Source of the DNA: Neolentinus lepideus HHB14362 ss-1
Lineage: Eukaryota > Basidiomycota > Agaricomycetes > Gloeophyllales > Gloeophyllaceae
NCBI GenBank assembly: GCA_001632425.1
Contig: KV425577.1
Coordinates: forward strand, 251,462 to 315,461
DNA: 64,000 nucleotides
Reading direction: 5' to 3'
Shown: piece by piece, positions 1-13,000 of the stretch
How positions within the stretch are numbered: the first letter of the stretch is position 1
Layout: the number at the start of each line of letters is the position of its first letter
The notes under the pieces: model-generated
Database searches by the model: none
Told to the model about the DNA's origin: nothing
What the model saw: the letters and a program-made list of their open reading frames with translations, nothing else
Made by a program: the position numbers and the translations under genes

Positions 1-1012
1 TATAGTCATTCTTACCTCTGGTTTCGTTTGCGCGGGTACAGAGCGGAGAATACGGGCAATTTGCTCCAATTTATCGAGTGGTGCGCTTTCACCCGATACC
101 TCCTCCTCCGTAAAGAGCGCCATGAACAGAGCTCTGACCCCATCTCGTCGCAAAAGTTGTCGACTGAGCAAAGATCCACATACTTTGATGGCATGCCTTG
201 GAGGGGGAGGGTTGAAGGCAAGCATGGATCCTAGACCTTCGATGGTACGGGAAGGTGGCATTCTGATTTGAATATGTACACGGTCCATTAGGGCAGGATG
301 CAAAGTGATCACCGAAGTCTGAGACGTACAGAGAAAGTAACCGCATGATATAGGGCCTGATATGATCTATTGTAGGGGTTGACTCGTAGGACAGTGATTT
401 GGGAAGCCAACCGAGAGTCAAGGAAACCACCAGGACATCCACCAAATGACGTTCCACAATGATAGCACATACGAGCGTTGGAGATAGAGACGCATGTACA
501 CCCCTCGGAAAAAGTAACGATAGGACCTTTGTGATTAAGGAGGACAATACCGCATAGTCTTCTGGAGTATTCGTGAGGTCAATAATGGTCGCCTCGGTGC
601 GAGGGGGTGTCTGCCATGTCAATGAAACACGAGAAAGAAGAGGAGCGATACCCCACTTGAAGACGATGGATATCAATGTACGGACGTGAGCTAAGTCCCT
701 CGAGCCGATGGCCTGAGGAGATGATACAGCCTGTTTCGGGTCGCCTTGTGCAGTTTTTTGATCCTTTTCAAGGACAGCTTCAATACGTGAGATCACATTC
801 AAAGCCTCTTCAGCTGTTTTCAGCTGTACATCTTCTATTGAACAATGGTTCAAGGTGCCACTCGCTTCTTCGACACCCAGCTCAGCATAATATTGAGTCA
901 ATCTTTTCACCAGAGTATCTCGAAGATTCGACGAGAGTCCGTTCGATTGCGATTGAACGAGAAGTGTGCCTGCTTGCAGTACAATTGAGAAGTCGTCTTC
1001 GTGAACTGACAT
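1..1012 (-). CDS. RTP1: RTP1/TANGO6-like RNA polymerase II assembly factor, 3' end cut by window edge
   Basis: Reads right to left from ATG at 1012. Exon 1 is 412-1012. A 55-nt intron (357-411, GTTGGC...ATCAG) joins in frame to an exon running to about position 18, where GTAAGAATG looks like the next donor; the rest lies outside the window. The protein is helical and repeat-like with no catalytic motif. The segment TSQTSVITLHPALMDR followed by a conserved GLGSMLAFNPPPP stretch and the FKWGIAPLL segment fit my recollection of fungal Rtp1/TANGO6-family HEAT-repeat proteins. In yeast Rtp1 helps assemble and import RNA polymerase II; that role here is inferred from family only. A HEAT-repeat protein of another family cannot be excluded without a profile search. 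The start is the first ATG in an open frame and is followed by a typical soluble N-terminus. Confidence 0.6.
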
Positions 1013-1326
1013 GAGCGAGCAACTAGTAGCCAGTCTGACTGTGACTGTGATCTAGTATACGTAGTCGACGCCACATCGACTTGTATCTCCGCGGCTGCAC
1101 ACAATCCTACACAATCCCATCATTCTCTCGTCTTTTCATGCAATCGCTCCAACCGTTAACGTTGATCATTTACTTATCACTGCTACGCAATTCATTACTT
1201 ACAGACTCGACCGAAAAGGCAACGTCGCTGAAAAACTTCCTGTGTAATATTGTAATGGACAAGAAGTCCAGTGGATCTTGGAACCGCATCCGTCAGTCAT
1301 AACGCTTTGAAGGAACGTAATCATAG
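1013..1326. other. Intergenic, 5' flank of RTP1-like gene
   Basis: No coding exon or repeat recognised. It holds the promoter of the leftward RTP1-like gene and the upstream flank of the tRNA-Arg gene. Confidence 0.5.
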
Positions 1327-1405
1327 GGCCGCGTGGCGAAATGGCATCGCGTCTGACTACGATTCTGTGATCAGGAGATTGCAGGTTCGACCCCTGCCGC
1401 GGTCA
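1327..1405 (+). tRNA. tRNA-Arg (anticodon ACG) with 7-nt intron
   Basis: Cloverleaf read by eye. The acceptor stem GGCCGCG pairs with CGCGGTC (1398-1404) and the discriminator is A at 1405. The D stem is GCG/CGC. The anticodon stem is TCTGA (1352-1356) with TCAGG (1371-1375). The T arm is GCAGG TTCGACC CCTGC (1381-1397). The loop begins C-T-A-C-G-A, so the anticodon is ACG (1359-1361, read as ICG, decoding CGU/C/A). The extra nucleotides TTCTGTG (1363-1369) sit at the canonical position after base 37 and form a very short intron. A near-identical gene body lies at 16447-16528 on the other strand. Confidence 0.88.
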
Positions 1406-1551
1406 TTTTATGGTTCATTTTGTTATTCTCATGCCAGCACCAGAGTCGTCACATTCAATGTCCTTGAGGCGAGGTCTGTACAAACAACTGTGTCTGTTCC
1501 TCAACAAAGGGGGACTATCATGCATGAATGTCTACAATACCAGTTCTATTT

Positions 1552-2916
1552 CTACTTTTGTACATCCTGGGCAAATGTAGCTGCCACTAGTAACGGAAAT
1601 ACCAGGGTCGCATCTGCAAAGACCTAAGATACCGTCAGTCCCTGGACAGGTCAATATTGGCGTCATCCTTACCTTAACGGACTGTGCGCCAGCTCTAATC
1701 TTTCCCCATGACACAGCCTCATCAGGGCGAGCACCGGAATCAGACCCGTCAAATTCTTGTCCCGTGTTCTGAAATTTATCAGGATATTCCCAGATTAAAC
1801 ATGCCAAATAATGAATTCTTACAATGTAAACAGAGTAATCAGCACCATTTCGCTGATGTGATGGGGCAGCATGTGAATATTGAAGACTTCACATGGAGGG
1901 CTTCGCAATACTCACGATCAACATGGCATTAGCTATTTGGTGCTTGCAAATGCCACCCCCAAGGATTATCATCCCCGCTTTTTTCGACTTCCGTGACAAC
2001 TCGTTCAGAGCGCGGATATCGCCGACAATGTCTATGACGAGACCGGGATTTCGGAAGGAATGGAAGTAGATCATATCGCCCAAAGAGCCGTCGGTTAAGG
2101 CAGGACAGAAGACAGGGATGTTGTTCTGACAAATTGTTCAGTCTGACGCCCAGGTATACGAGCCAAGCCACTTGTAATCACTTTGTATGCCCAATAGTAG
2201 ACAGATTCTTCGTTATTGATCTCCTTGCCCAGTCGCCGAATGAAAGAACTCGGAGTCCACACCTGACCAGTCGCTTTCTGTTCTTCAAGCATAGTATCGA
2301 GGATAGGTAGTAACCAGTCCTCAAACTTGCAATAGTTATCGTTGGGAACGATTAGGTTGCCTATTCGATTCATTCCCCGCTTGCGCAGATCGGCCCCGTC
2401 AAGATTGAAGTCGGCCACATACGTTTTGCCTAAACATTTGATAAAGTCCTCTTCAATACCTCCCGCAGTAGTCACTATGGCTGCAATATGATTATGCTTC
2501 GCGAGGTGGAGAATGATCTCTCGTAATCCAGAAGAGATGAGGTTGGAGGTATATCCAAGAAATATGTTACAGCGGGTGTGTGCTCTGACGTCGGGATCGA
2601 GATATTCGTCGGCTTCGTTTTCTAAGAGGGGTTCGTCTGAGAGACGCCATTTACGCTGGAGGCCAAACGGACCTCAGCTTTCGTCTTGCTCTTGAACTTC
2701 CTGAATACTACGGACCATTTGATTCACAATACTGATCGCCTTCGCTAAGCTATTTGCTTGAAACCCGATACGTTCATAAGAGGCTAGAATATGTTCTAGC
2801 GACAGCTGTCTATCGAAATCGGGTCCTTGCACTGACAGAGTGCCCTCCGGTATAGGATCCGAAGGTTTCAGTACTGCTGCCGATGCTTCTGAGGGGATAG
2901 CATTCGAAGAAGACAT
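1552..2916 (-). CDS. DYS1: Deoxyhypusine synthase
   Basis: Transfers the aminobutyl group of spermidine to a lysine of eIF5A, the first step of hypusine formation, in the cytosol with NAD as cofactor. ATG at 2916; stop TAG at 1552-1554. Exons assemble in order into a full-length family member: N-terminal [15 protein letters not shown], then [41 protein letters not shown] and [15 protein letters not shown]. The last two are the substrate/NAD-site segments. The enzyme-intermediate lysine lies in EAVSWGKIR, near the C-terminus. The final exon reads [19 protein letters not shown], matching the conserved C-terminus. At least four introns are seen, with one near 1610-1670 separating SVK from VFADATL. 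It is head-to-head with the SEC7-type gene, 240 bp between start codons. Identification is very secure; exact splice sites are inferred. Confidence 0.95.
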
Positions 2917-3156
2917 AATATAATGTGATTTAGACGAGACCGGTTCAGATGCAGATCAAGAGGTATGCTCCCAGCAGAAGTCGCAGTGAAGTCTAGCGGC
3001 AAGCCCGAAGATGTACAAAATTCGTTAATACTTCGGGCGTTACCGAACTGCCGGTGCTGCGTTGAAAGTCCACGCTTGCCGTACTCTACACAACACACTC
3101 AATTACTGGCCACTTTCTTCTCAAGCGACGCCGTTACGCGGCACGAGGTCTCCAGG
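2917..3156. promoter_or_regulatory. Divergent promoter between deoxyhypusine synthase and SEC7-type gene
   Basis: 240 bp separate the two start codons. The frame of the rightward gene is open from 2965, but the N-terminus read from there lacks family character, so this part is more likely 5' UTR and shared promoter. No clear TATA box was seen. Confidence 0.45.
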
Positions 3157-6100
3157 ATGGCCACAGTCGACGTCGAACAGGCAGCCTCCATTATCTTGCC
3201 TGCATCTCCGCCTCTAGAAAGCCCGCCACATAATCTAGTTGAGGCGCTCAGTGTATCGGAGGATTTACAGCAATCCGAACCTCCACCGTCTCAGGACTCA
3301 ATATACGACTCGGAGAGCAGGACGGACATCAGGGAAGAGGAAGACGTAATCCGGACTGGTATCACTACGGCAGAACAGGAGAATGACGGTCGGCTTTCGC
3401 AGCAGTCTACGGTTGGTGACGAGAATTCTATAGAGAGACCACCTAGTTCAACACGAGACGAGGATAAACCCGACGATGCGACTTTAGTAGAATCTCACGA
3501 GGGCGTTTCCGTCGAGCCCGTGACGGACCGCTCCAGCGCCGTTGAATCAGTGAATTGCACTCTGCACGAAGAGCGTACGGTTTCCATTCATCCGCATGAA
3601 TCACCGCCGCCCTCGACCCCATCTACTGATTCATATACCAACGGCCACAATAAGACGCAATCAAATACTACAACTGCATCTGTCGGAAACTCTGCGGCGT
3701 CGGGCTCCAAAGCACATCAACGCTCTCTGACAATCTCAAAAGGCCACACAGTCTCTACTGTGTTGATAACATCAGCATTGGAGACCATTGCCACGTCAAA
3801 AGAGGCCAGGCGATCAGCACCCCTCAGAGATAGTGTCAAGAGGGCGTTGGACATGGTCCACGCAGGGGAAGGAGGCGATCGGCCCCGTGAAATATTCGAG
3901 CCCCTTCGTCTTGCATGTGAGACACGGAATGAGAAGCTCATGGTCACCAGCTTGGACTGCATCTCCAAGCTCATATCTTATTCTTTCTTCGTAGAGGCAA
4001 CTCCTGCTTCAGCTGAAGGTCTGCCGTCCCCACCCCCTTCTCCAGGGTTAGGGCCCCGCAATTCCATGTCTGCCGCATCACAAACCAATATACCACCCAT
4101 ATCTCTGGTTGATCTTGTCGTCCATACTATCACCTCTTGTCACACTGAGACTACGCCGGAGACGGTCTCGCTGCAGATCGTCAAGGCTCTGCTCGCTTTG
4201 GTGCTCTCTTCAACCATTTTGGTCCACCAGTCTTCACTTCTGAAGACAGTGCGCACAGTTTATAATGTCTTCCTTCTGAGTACGGATCCGGTAAATCAAA
4301 TGGTTGCACAGGGTGGGCTGACGCAAATGGTGCATCATGTCTTTACTCGGTGCAAGATCGAGGAATCACATCCTACGCCAAGCGAATCTCCTTCGCGTCG
4401 GTCATCACGGGGTCTGGACGACGACAATTTCCCGCATCGTCCTCTCTCTGCGGCTTCCATGCCTCAGACCCCTCCGTTCCTGAGTTCCAGTTTGTCCCAG
4501 GAGACTGGACGGGCTGTGGAGATCATCAACGGGACACAGGTCGCAACGCCTTCGCTTGAGAATGGCTCGGTTATCGAAAACCCGGTGTCACCCCCCGCCT
4601 CCATAGAAGGTCCTGGCACAGCGCCGTTTTCACCCCCACCGGGTGATACTGCGTTCGCAACTAATGGAACGAGCCACCCGGGGATGTCTTCCACTCTGAG
4701 CCTGTGAGTGTGTTCTATATTTTATCCATGTTTGAGCTTCACTTGCAATCAGGGATGCTCTTCACGTTGAACCTACACCCCATAACGGAGCGCAGCCGAG
4801 TCGCGGGCACCAATTGACGATTAATGATCTATTCATTAAGGATGCCTTCCTCGTCTTCCGGGCACTATGCAAGTTGACTATGAAGCCTGTCAACACAGAG
4901 AGGTGAGTACCATGATGATTTTTCTCCAGCGTGGCTAATGATGATCAGCGAACGGGATCTCAAGTCGCATGCTATGCGGTCAAAGCTGCTTTCACTACAT
5001 CTCGTATTGACTATCCTGAACTCTCACATGGCCTTGTTTGTTGCCCCGTCCTCCACAATCTACTCTAGTTCCTCTCACGAAGCAACACCCTTCGTGCAGG
5101 CCGTCAACCAGTATCTGTGCTTGAGTCTCAGTAGGAATGCCGTCAGCTCTGTCTCCCAGGTATTCGAGTTAAGTGTTGAGATATTCTGGAGAGTCATATC
5201 TGGCATGCGCACGAAACTTAAGGCGAGTTGTAGATCCTCCACCTCCCTTGCTAATATTCATTATTGTATAGAAAGAGATAGAAGTGTTATTACATGAAAT
5301 CTTTATCCCTATTCTAGAGATGAAGACGTCCACCTTGAAACAGAAGGCGACGATCCTTGGAATGCTGCAGCGGCTTGCTCAGGATCCCCAAGCTCTTGTG
5401 GAAATATACCTGAACTACGATTGTGATAGTCAAGCGGCTGATAATATTTATGAGCAGTAAGACTACTCCTTCTCCGTCTTTCACTACCCCCACATTTGCC
5501 CTTTCAGTCTCATGAATACAATTTCCAAAATTGGAATCACTTCGTCGACGGTGCAACCCAAGAACCAAGACCCTACTAGTCCTGGTTTACCACCCACCCA
5601 CAAACCCCAACATGGTACAGCATTGCCCCCCTCCTTGAGCACTACGGCACTTTCTGTTCCTGGATCCATGGACATCTCAACATTAGGATTATCAGATTTC
5701 CAGCTCCGGAGGCAAGGCTTGGAATGCCTTGTCACCGTGCTACGATCCCTAGTTGCGTGGGGAACTACAGCGCGGGAGACGGTAGTCGACTCTGCCGCTG
5801 ACGCCCGTGCCAATTCTCGGGCTCAGGAGGAATCTAGACATGATGCCACAACGCCGAATCCGTCTTTGGACAGGTTGTCGATTGGTGCCGAGGTGGCCAG
5901 GCAGCCGACTCCGGATAATGCTGACGATCCCAGTAGGTTCGAGAGTGCTAAACAAAAGAAGACAACTTTGCTTGAGGGAATCAAGAAATTCAACAGCAAG
6001 CCAAAACGTGTTGGTTAAAGTACCTGACGAGATCTTCCCTGTACTGACTTGTCTTGCAGGGTATAGACTTTTTCGTTGAAAACGGCTTTATAGCAAGCAG

Positions 6101-9100
6101 GACCCCCCAAGACGTCGCAAGATTCCTTCTGAATACTGATGGCCTCAACAAAGCTATGATTGGCGAATATCTTGGTGAAGGGTGTGTTTCTCATACCTTG
6201 TCCTGATTACTTTTCACTTACTGTGATACCAGTAACGAGGAGAACATAGCCACAATGCACGCATTTGTGGATATTCTTGACTTGCGAAATCTGACCTTTG
6301 TGGATGCCCTTCGAACATTTCTCCAGACGTTCAGGCTGCCCGGAGAATCACAGAAGGTTGAAAGGTTCATGGAAAAGTTCGCTGAGCGTTACTTCACCAT
6401 TAACAGCCAGACTCCCTTTGCGACTGCTGGTGCTGCATTCGTTCTGGCATATTCGACGATCATGCTGAATACCGACGCGCACAACCCTCAGGTCAAGAAC
6501 CGCATGACGAAGGCGGGCTTCGTGAAAAATAACGCGGGTATCAACGATGGAGCAGACTTGCCTGAAGAATTCCTTTCGGCGCTCTACGACGATATCGTCG
6601 CTAACGAGATCCGCATGAGAGACGAGGTCGGAGCCGTCGTTGCTACCCCGGGAACAGGCTTAGCCAACGCATTAGCCAATGTTGGGAGGGACCTTCAGCG
6701 TGAAGCGTATCTGATGCAATCCAGCGGGATGGCAAACAAGACGGAGGTATGGTTTTGATGGGATATTTCATGCTGCGGAAAGTGACGCTGCGATAGGCTC
6801 TGTTCCGCACCATGATCAAGACTCAGCGCAGAGGCTCAAGGACGAATGATCAATTCTATAGCGCATCACATGGGGTTCACGTTCGTCCTATGTTCGAGGC
6901 TGCATGGATGCCCCTCCTTGCCGGCCTATCAGGTCCTTTGCAAGATACTGATGACTCGGAGATCATTGAACTCTGTTTAGACGGCTTCAAGAGTGCGATT
7001 CACATAGCTTGTTTCTTCGATTTGGAGCTGGAACGTAATGCTTTCGTAACTACGCTGGCAAAGTTCACGTTCCTCAACAATCTCGGTGAAATGAAATCGA
7101 AGAATATGGAGGCTATAAAGACGCTTCTGGATGTGGCCCTCAATGAGGGGAACTATCTCAAAGCTTCATGGCACGAAGTTCTGACATGTGTCAGCCAACT
7201 AGAACATATGCAGCTGATTAGCAGTGGCGTTGAACTATCGGACAGTGGACGTAAGGGGTACGTAGGCTTGGTTTGACCTCTTTTCAGTACAGAAGACTGA
7301 ATCCACAACCAGTCGACCACGAGCGTTGCCTACAGAGGAATTGGCAAATGAAAGTCGTTCTACCCATATAACTGTAGCAGCGGACATGATTTTCTCTTTG
7401 AGTCATTACCTCTCTGGGGTGCGTATGATTCTGAAGAACCTCGCTCTCTACTGACATCTCTTAAGACTGCCATAGTCGACTTTGTCCATGCTCTTTGTGA
7501 CGTGTCCTGGGACGAAATCCAGTCGTCGGGCATGTCTCCACGCCCCCGTCTCTTCAGTTTGCAGAAACTAGTAGAGATCTCTTACTACAATATGAATCGC
7601 ATACGATTAGAATGGCTGAGTCTCTGGGAGATTTTAGGACAACATTTTAATCAAGTCAGTGGGACGATATCTGCATGCCGAGGGTACTCATCGTTTTGTT
7701 AGGTATGCTGTCATAGCAATCCGAACGTCGGCTTCTTCGCGTTAGATTCCCTTCGACAACTTGCGATGCGTTTTTTGGAGAAGGAAGAATTGCCCCATTT
7801 CACGTTCCAGAAAGACTTCCTGAAACCATTCGAATACACAATGATCCATAATGCCAATCCCGACGTGCGAGACATGGTGAGTGCCGTATCGTCCCTTCCC
7901 TTTATCCATGCCTCACCGAAGCACTGCGGCAAAGGTTCTCCAATGTCTTCAGCAGATGATACAGGCAAGGGTGCAGAATATGCGCTCTGGTTGGCGGACA
8001 CTTTTCGGTATTTTGTCTGCAGCGTCGAAGGTCTTGACAGGTTCGTATTCCAGACTTATTACAATATTGACGCTCATCGCTGGAGAAGAGAGGATTGTGA
8101 ACTCGGCATTCGAAATTGTGACACGGGTAAACCGAGACCATTTCCCTGCCATAGCTCGTCACGGATCCTTCGCAGATTTGACAGTCTGCGTCACTGATTT
8201 CTGCAAAGTGAGCAAGTACCAGAAAATAAGTTTACTGGCTATCGGCATGCTTCGCGGAATTATCCCAGTTATGTTGGAATGTCCGGATTGTTCCTCGGAC
8301 CCTCAAAATCCCGTGGACGACCCTATGATCAAATTCTGGTTCCCGGTGCTGTTCGGCTTCTATGATATTATCATGAACGCCGAAGACCTTGAAGTACGCC
8401 GACTGTACGTCATTTGTCTTTACCTATTTCGATATACGTTCGCTCATGTTAACCGTCTGCAGAGCACTTGACTCGCTATTCACCACACTGAAGACGTATG
8501 GTTCTGACTACCCAGTGGAGTTCTGGGATACCGTTTGCCAGGAACTGCTGTTCCCTATTTTCGCGGTCTTAAAATCCAGTCAAGATTTATCCCGCTGGAA
8601 TTCACAAGAGGACATGAGCGTGTGGCTTCAGACGACCATGATCCAAGCTCTCCGTGATCTCATAGATTTGTACACATACCATTTCGCTATCCTGGAGCGT
8701 ACCCTGGATGGGCTGTTGGATCTGTTGTGTGTCTGTATATGCCAAGGTTCGTGCAAACTTCTCCTTCGGCCTTCACTCGCTGAGGGCCTTCGACAGAGAA
8801 CGATACATTAGGGCGTATTGGCACTTCGTGCCTCCAGCAGTTGATTGAGAATAATGTGAAGAAGATGAGCCCTGCGCGGTGGGAGCGTATCGCGACTACA
8901 TTTGTCAAGTTGTTTCGGATGACCACACCTCATCAACTCTTTGATGAAAGTCTTCGTGTGGATATTGAGGGCAGTCCATCGGATTTCGTGGATACGAATG
9001 GTGCGCGTGTCTTTCTCTTCTGATACATGCAGTGGTAGTGATTATCATGCATAACAGGCGGACAGACCATGTTGCCGGCACCGTTATCTCCGAGTAACGA

Positions 9101-9906
9101 CCAGGCAAAACCAGGTGCACAGCTTTCACTTGGTGACAGGCGAAGGATCTTCAAACAGATAATTGTCAAATGCGTTCTTCAACTTCTCCTCATCGAGACT
9201 CTGAACGACCTTCTGCGGAACGATCTAGTGTATACCACGATACCCCCAGAGCATCTTTTGAAATTGATGGGCGTTCTCGACCACAGTTACCAATTTGCGC
9301 GCTCGTTTAACGAGGACAAAGAACTACGGATGGCGCTGTGGAAAGTTGGTGGGTTCTTGCTTCCGCCGTACTCATGTGTTAGTAATAATCGACTTACGCC
9401 AGGTTTCATGAAACATCTGCCTAATTTGTTAAAACAAGAGTCAAGTAGCGCGTCTACACTGGTGCATGTCTTGTTGCGGATGTATTTTGATCCCAGGCCA
9501 GACCATCAAGCTGCTCGACCTCAAATTGCCGAGCGTTTGTTACCGTGAGTCAGCCTGCGCTCCCTTTTGTCCGCCTGCTGAAACAATTTCAGTCTTGAGC
9601 TCGGGGTATTACAAGACTACAATCGTTTGCAATTAGACACACAAGCCAAGAATATCGCCGCTTGGACACCAGTGGTTGCTGAGATTCTACAAGGTTTCTG
9701 CCGGTTTGATGACAAGGCCGTGAGTTTACTTTGATTTCTTACTCAACTCACAAACTGATCATCCTTAGTTTATGAGATGGCTGCCAGCTGCGTACCCCTT
9801 GGCAACAGACCTTTTGAGCCGAGAAGTCCCGGACGAAATCAGGGAGGGGCTGCGGGACTATTTCATGCGGGTGGGTTACGCACAAGGCATCATCGAACGG
9901 ACATGA
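3157..9906 (+). CDS. SEC7: Sec7-domain Arf guanine-nucleotide exchange factor, large Golgi type (Sec7/BIG)
   Basis: Activates Arf GTPases at the trans-Golgi for coat assembly. Start chosen at ATG 3157 ([11 protein letters not shown]); an in-frame upstream ATG at 2965 gives a less protein-like extension. The first exon, to about 4706, encodes an acidic Ser/Pro-rich region followed by the DCB region. The HUS segment follows ([17 protein letters not shown]), with the HUS-box core NYDCD at 5413-5427. The Sec7 domain is at about 6060-6625 and contains [19 protein letters not shown], whose catalytic glutamate (glutamic finger) is the codon at 6345-6347, and [18 protein letters not shown] regions fill the remainder to the stop TGA at 9904-9906. 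Roughly 2,000 residues, as expected for Sec7/BIG and far longer than cytohesins or Syt1. More than ten short introns. Confidence 0.93.
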
Positions 9907-10031
9907 GCACTTCATTCTTGTATATCTGCGTTGTCATGTAATATAATCGTACTTCCAGGGATAATGATGCTTCTCGATAGATACAAATGTGCAAAAGGAA
10001 AGGAAAAAAGAACGGCGTATTAAAAGTCCAA
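9907..10031. other. Convergent 3' intergenic
   Basis: 125 bp between the stop codons of the convergent SEC7-type and SLA1-type genes. It is A/T-richer than its surroundings and must hold both poly(A) regions. No other feature seen. Confidence 0.5.
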
Positions 10032-13000
10032 TTAACGTTGATATCCGGGGTAAGCCTGGAATCCGTTGACTCCCTGATAGCCACCCCATCCAGTCGCTTG
10101 CATGCCTACAGGTGTCGGGCGGAGGGCATCATATTTGCCTGAAGAGAGGGTCAGTCGATTAGAAACACTATGCAAAACGAGCATGTATCTCGTACCTGCT
10201 GGTTGTGGAACTGTCATATCATTATCAGATGCAAAAGTCCCCGATTTCATCTGGGCGAAGATATTGGCGGGAGAGGTGTCCTTAGGAGTAGCTGAAGGAG
10301 GTCCACTCGGCGCCGGCGAGGGAGAGCCGAATTGCCCAAACGTATTGAGGCCGTTCGGAGCTGTTGGATATAAGTCAATATCCTGATGCCTTGGTCTGGG
10401 TACTCACCAGCTTGGGGCACTGCGAAACTGGCATGGTTCCCAAATGGTGATTGTTGGAAGGAACCAGGGAAGCCGGTTGGCTGCGACATTATAGGACCCT
10501 GTGCAGGGAAGCCAGTAGGCTGCGACATCATGGACCCTTGGAATCCTGTAGGTTGCGACATCAGAGGAGGAGGGGAGGCAGCAAAACCGGTCGGCTGCGT
10601 GTTGAGGAAGGAAGGTTGCTGGGGTTGTAATTGGAAAGGACTCGAGGTGCTTGCAGGACGAGTTGGCACGAAGCCAGTCAATCCCGTCTGGGTAGGGACG
10701 AGGGGCTGTAGCAATGCCTGATTTGCAGGAAGAGGCGCGAACGGCCCTCGGGGACCATTCTGCTGTGGCGAAAACATTCCAGTTTGCTGAGTCTGCAGGT
10801 GCGAGGCTAAGGGCGCAGGCGACGACCGCATCCCAAGTCCAGACTGGTAGCTGATCGAAGATGTGAGTGACGGTGCCGGCGAGCCAAGCATCGAACCATT
10901 GGGTGTGGGCGCAAACGATGATGGCGGGCTCTTCGTACGAAGCTCACTAAGACGCGCTAACTGCGCGAATATGTCTGACTCTGTCGTCTTCGCCAGACTG
11001 CCCCCGCTAGCTCCTGTACTCTGGGGCTGCACCGCACTCGTCACAGGTGCTGAAGGAGCACGCGCTGGGACAGGATCAGCTACCGGCTGTGCTGGAGGAG
11101 CAGGGGGGACAGGTGGTACTGGCGGCGCCGGAGTAACAGATGTCGACGAAGAAGGCTTCGTAGAGCTCGGCCTGTTCGTCCATGCATCATCATCAAACCC
11201 TGACACGACCGGCGCCGCCGAATTCGATCGTGAAGGCAGCTGAGGAGTAGACACAAGCGACCCAGGCGTACCCACCCTCTGAATCTGATCAGAAGCCGAC
11301 GATATAGCATTAAGATCGACCGACGCCGGCGGCCCGCTCTTGTTCGACTGGGGCCGCCCACGCCTCACACTGTTCTTCAGCGCCCCATTCGGGCCCGACG
11401 CAAACAAATTCGGCGCCGGGCTCGATGACTTCCTCCCGCTCTCCTCCGTCTGCAGCTGCCTCGCCAGCTCCTCGTCCCTCCTAATCTGCTCCCCATCGCC
11501 CGCCTGCGCCTTCGGCTGCTTCGCCGCAATCGCCTTCTTCACCCTAATAATATCGCCCTCCCTTAAGCCGAGCGAGCGCATCGTGCTCTCCGTGATATCC
11601 GGGAGGATAGCCTCGTCGATCTTATCCCGCTCGAACGACTGCGCGTACCGCGTACAGTCGTCGATATCGCACCCCGCGTTGAGGAAGAATTCAAACCAGT
11701 CGATCGTCGGGCCTTTCTTCGGCGGCGCAACGCGCTGGGGGGTTGCCGCGGGCTGCATAGAGCGCCGTCGCTCCGCAAGCGGCTGGTCGTCATCCTCGTC
11801 CGCAGCAGTCGACGAGCGCCCGGACTTCTTGCTCGTCAGCTTCTTGACGAAATCCATGTCCTCCTGCGACATCTTCTCGGAGGGCACCTCGATGATGACG
11901 CCGTTCGCCTTGTGCAGTCGGAGCTTGCCATTCTGGTACCCCAGCAGGGCAGCCTCGACAGTGAACTGCCCGGTACGATCGCGCCAGATACGGCACTGCT
12001 CCGGAGGTGGACCACCTTCAGAAATATGCGCGTCAGCAATCCAGTAAGAGCAAGTCGAACAAATATCACTCACGTTTCTCGGTTGACGCTCGGCTCGTCG
12101 ACCCACTCCGTTCCCTATCCTCCGCACGATCTGTCGACTTCCTCGCGGACGACATCCTACACCAGCATCAGTAGCAACCTCAATCCCAAACATAAAACCA
12201 CATACGATGTCCTCGGCGCCGTTGCCGCCTCCTCTCTTTGCGCCCTTTCCGCCTTCTCCGCCTTCTTCCGTTGCTCCGCCGCCTCCTTCTCTCTGCGCTC
12301 CTTTTCCCTCTCCTTTTCTCTCTGCTTGCGCTCTGCATTGGCAACCTGCGCGGCAGCCTGTGCGCGCGCCTTCGCTTCACGTGCAACCTTCGCGTTCTCG
12401 CGCTCGATGCGCTCCTGCTCGACACGCTCGGCCTCGGCAGCAGCAGCAGCAGCGGCGGCGGCGGCGGCGGCAGCCTTGTCTTCTGCAGGTGCGGCAGGCG
12501 CACCGCCAGACTTCAACTGCCACCACACCATCAGCCAAAAAGATTCCTCAAACTCCACAAACGAGGACACAAGCTGCACGTGAGCGATGAACAGGACGTA
12601 CCTCGAGATACTGAGCAGGCACCACCCCCTCCACCCCCTGCGCGTTCCTGCACTTCCACCATTCATCCCCGTCCTTCTCCAGCACCACCAACGCTTCCCC
12701 CTCCACGATACTCAACTCGTCCTCCCCGTCCGCCGTGAAATCGTACAGCGCCGTTGCCACCTCGCCCTCCGCATGTGCCACTTCCGCTTCCTCCGCTTCC
12801 TCCTCCTCCACCTCTTCCGCCTGCGGCTCTTCGAACCCGTCCTCGCTCGGGCTCGGCTCGCGCGGGGGGATGACCTCCGGCTCCTCCTCGGCAAAGTGCA
12901 CCTTCGGCGTCACAGCGCGCTCGGGAGGAGGGCTGGGGGTGGAGAGCGCCTTGGACGAGTCGAGCTTCGCGACGATCGCTTCCGCTACGTCTTTCGAGGG

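Noticed and set aside
2965..3156. Extended N-terminus of the SEC7-type protein from ATG 2965
   Set aside because: The added 64 residues are Cys/Arg/Ser-rich without family character. ATG 3157 begins a typical acidic N-terminus, so the segment is treated as leader and promoter.
12207..12738. Long + strand frames across the SLA1 coiled coil
   Set aside because: These are antisense shadows of the GC-rich Ala/Lys/Glu-coding stretch. The minus frame carries SH3 and SHD domains.
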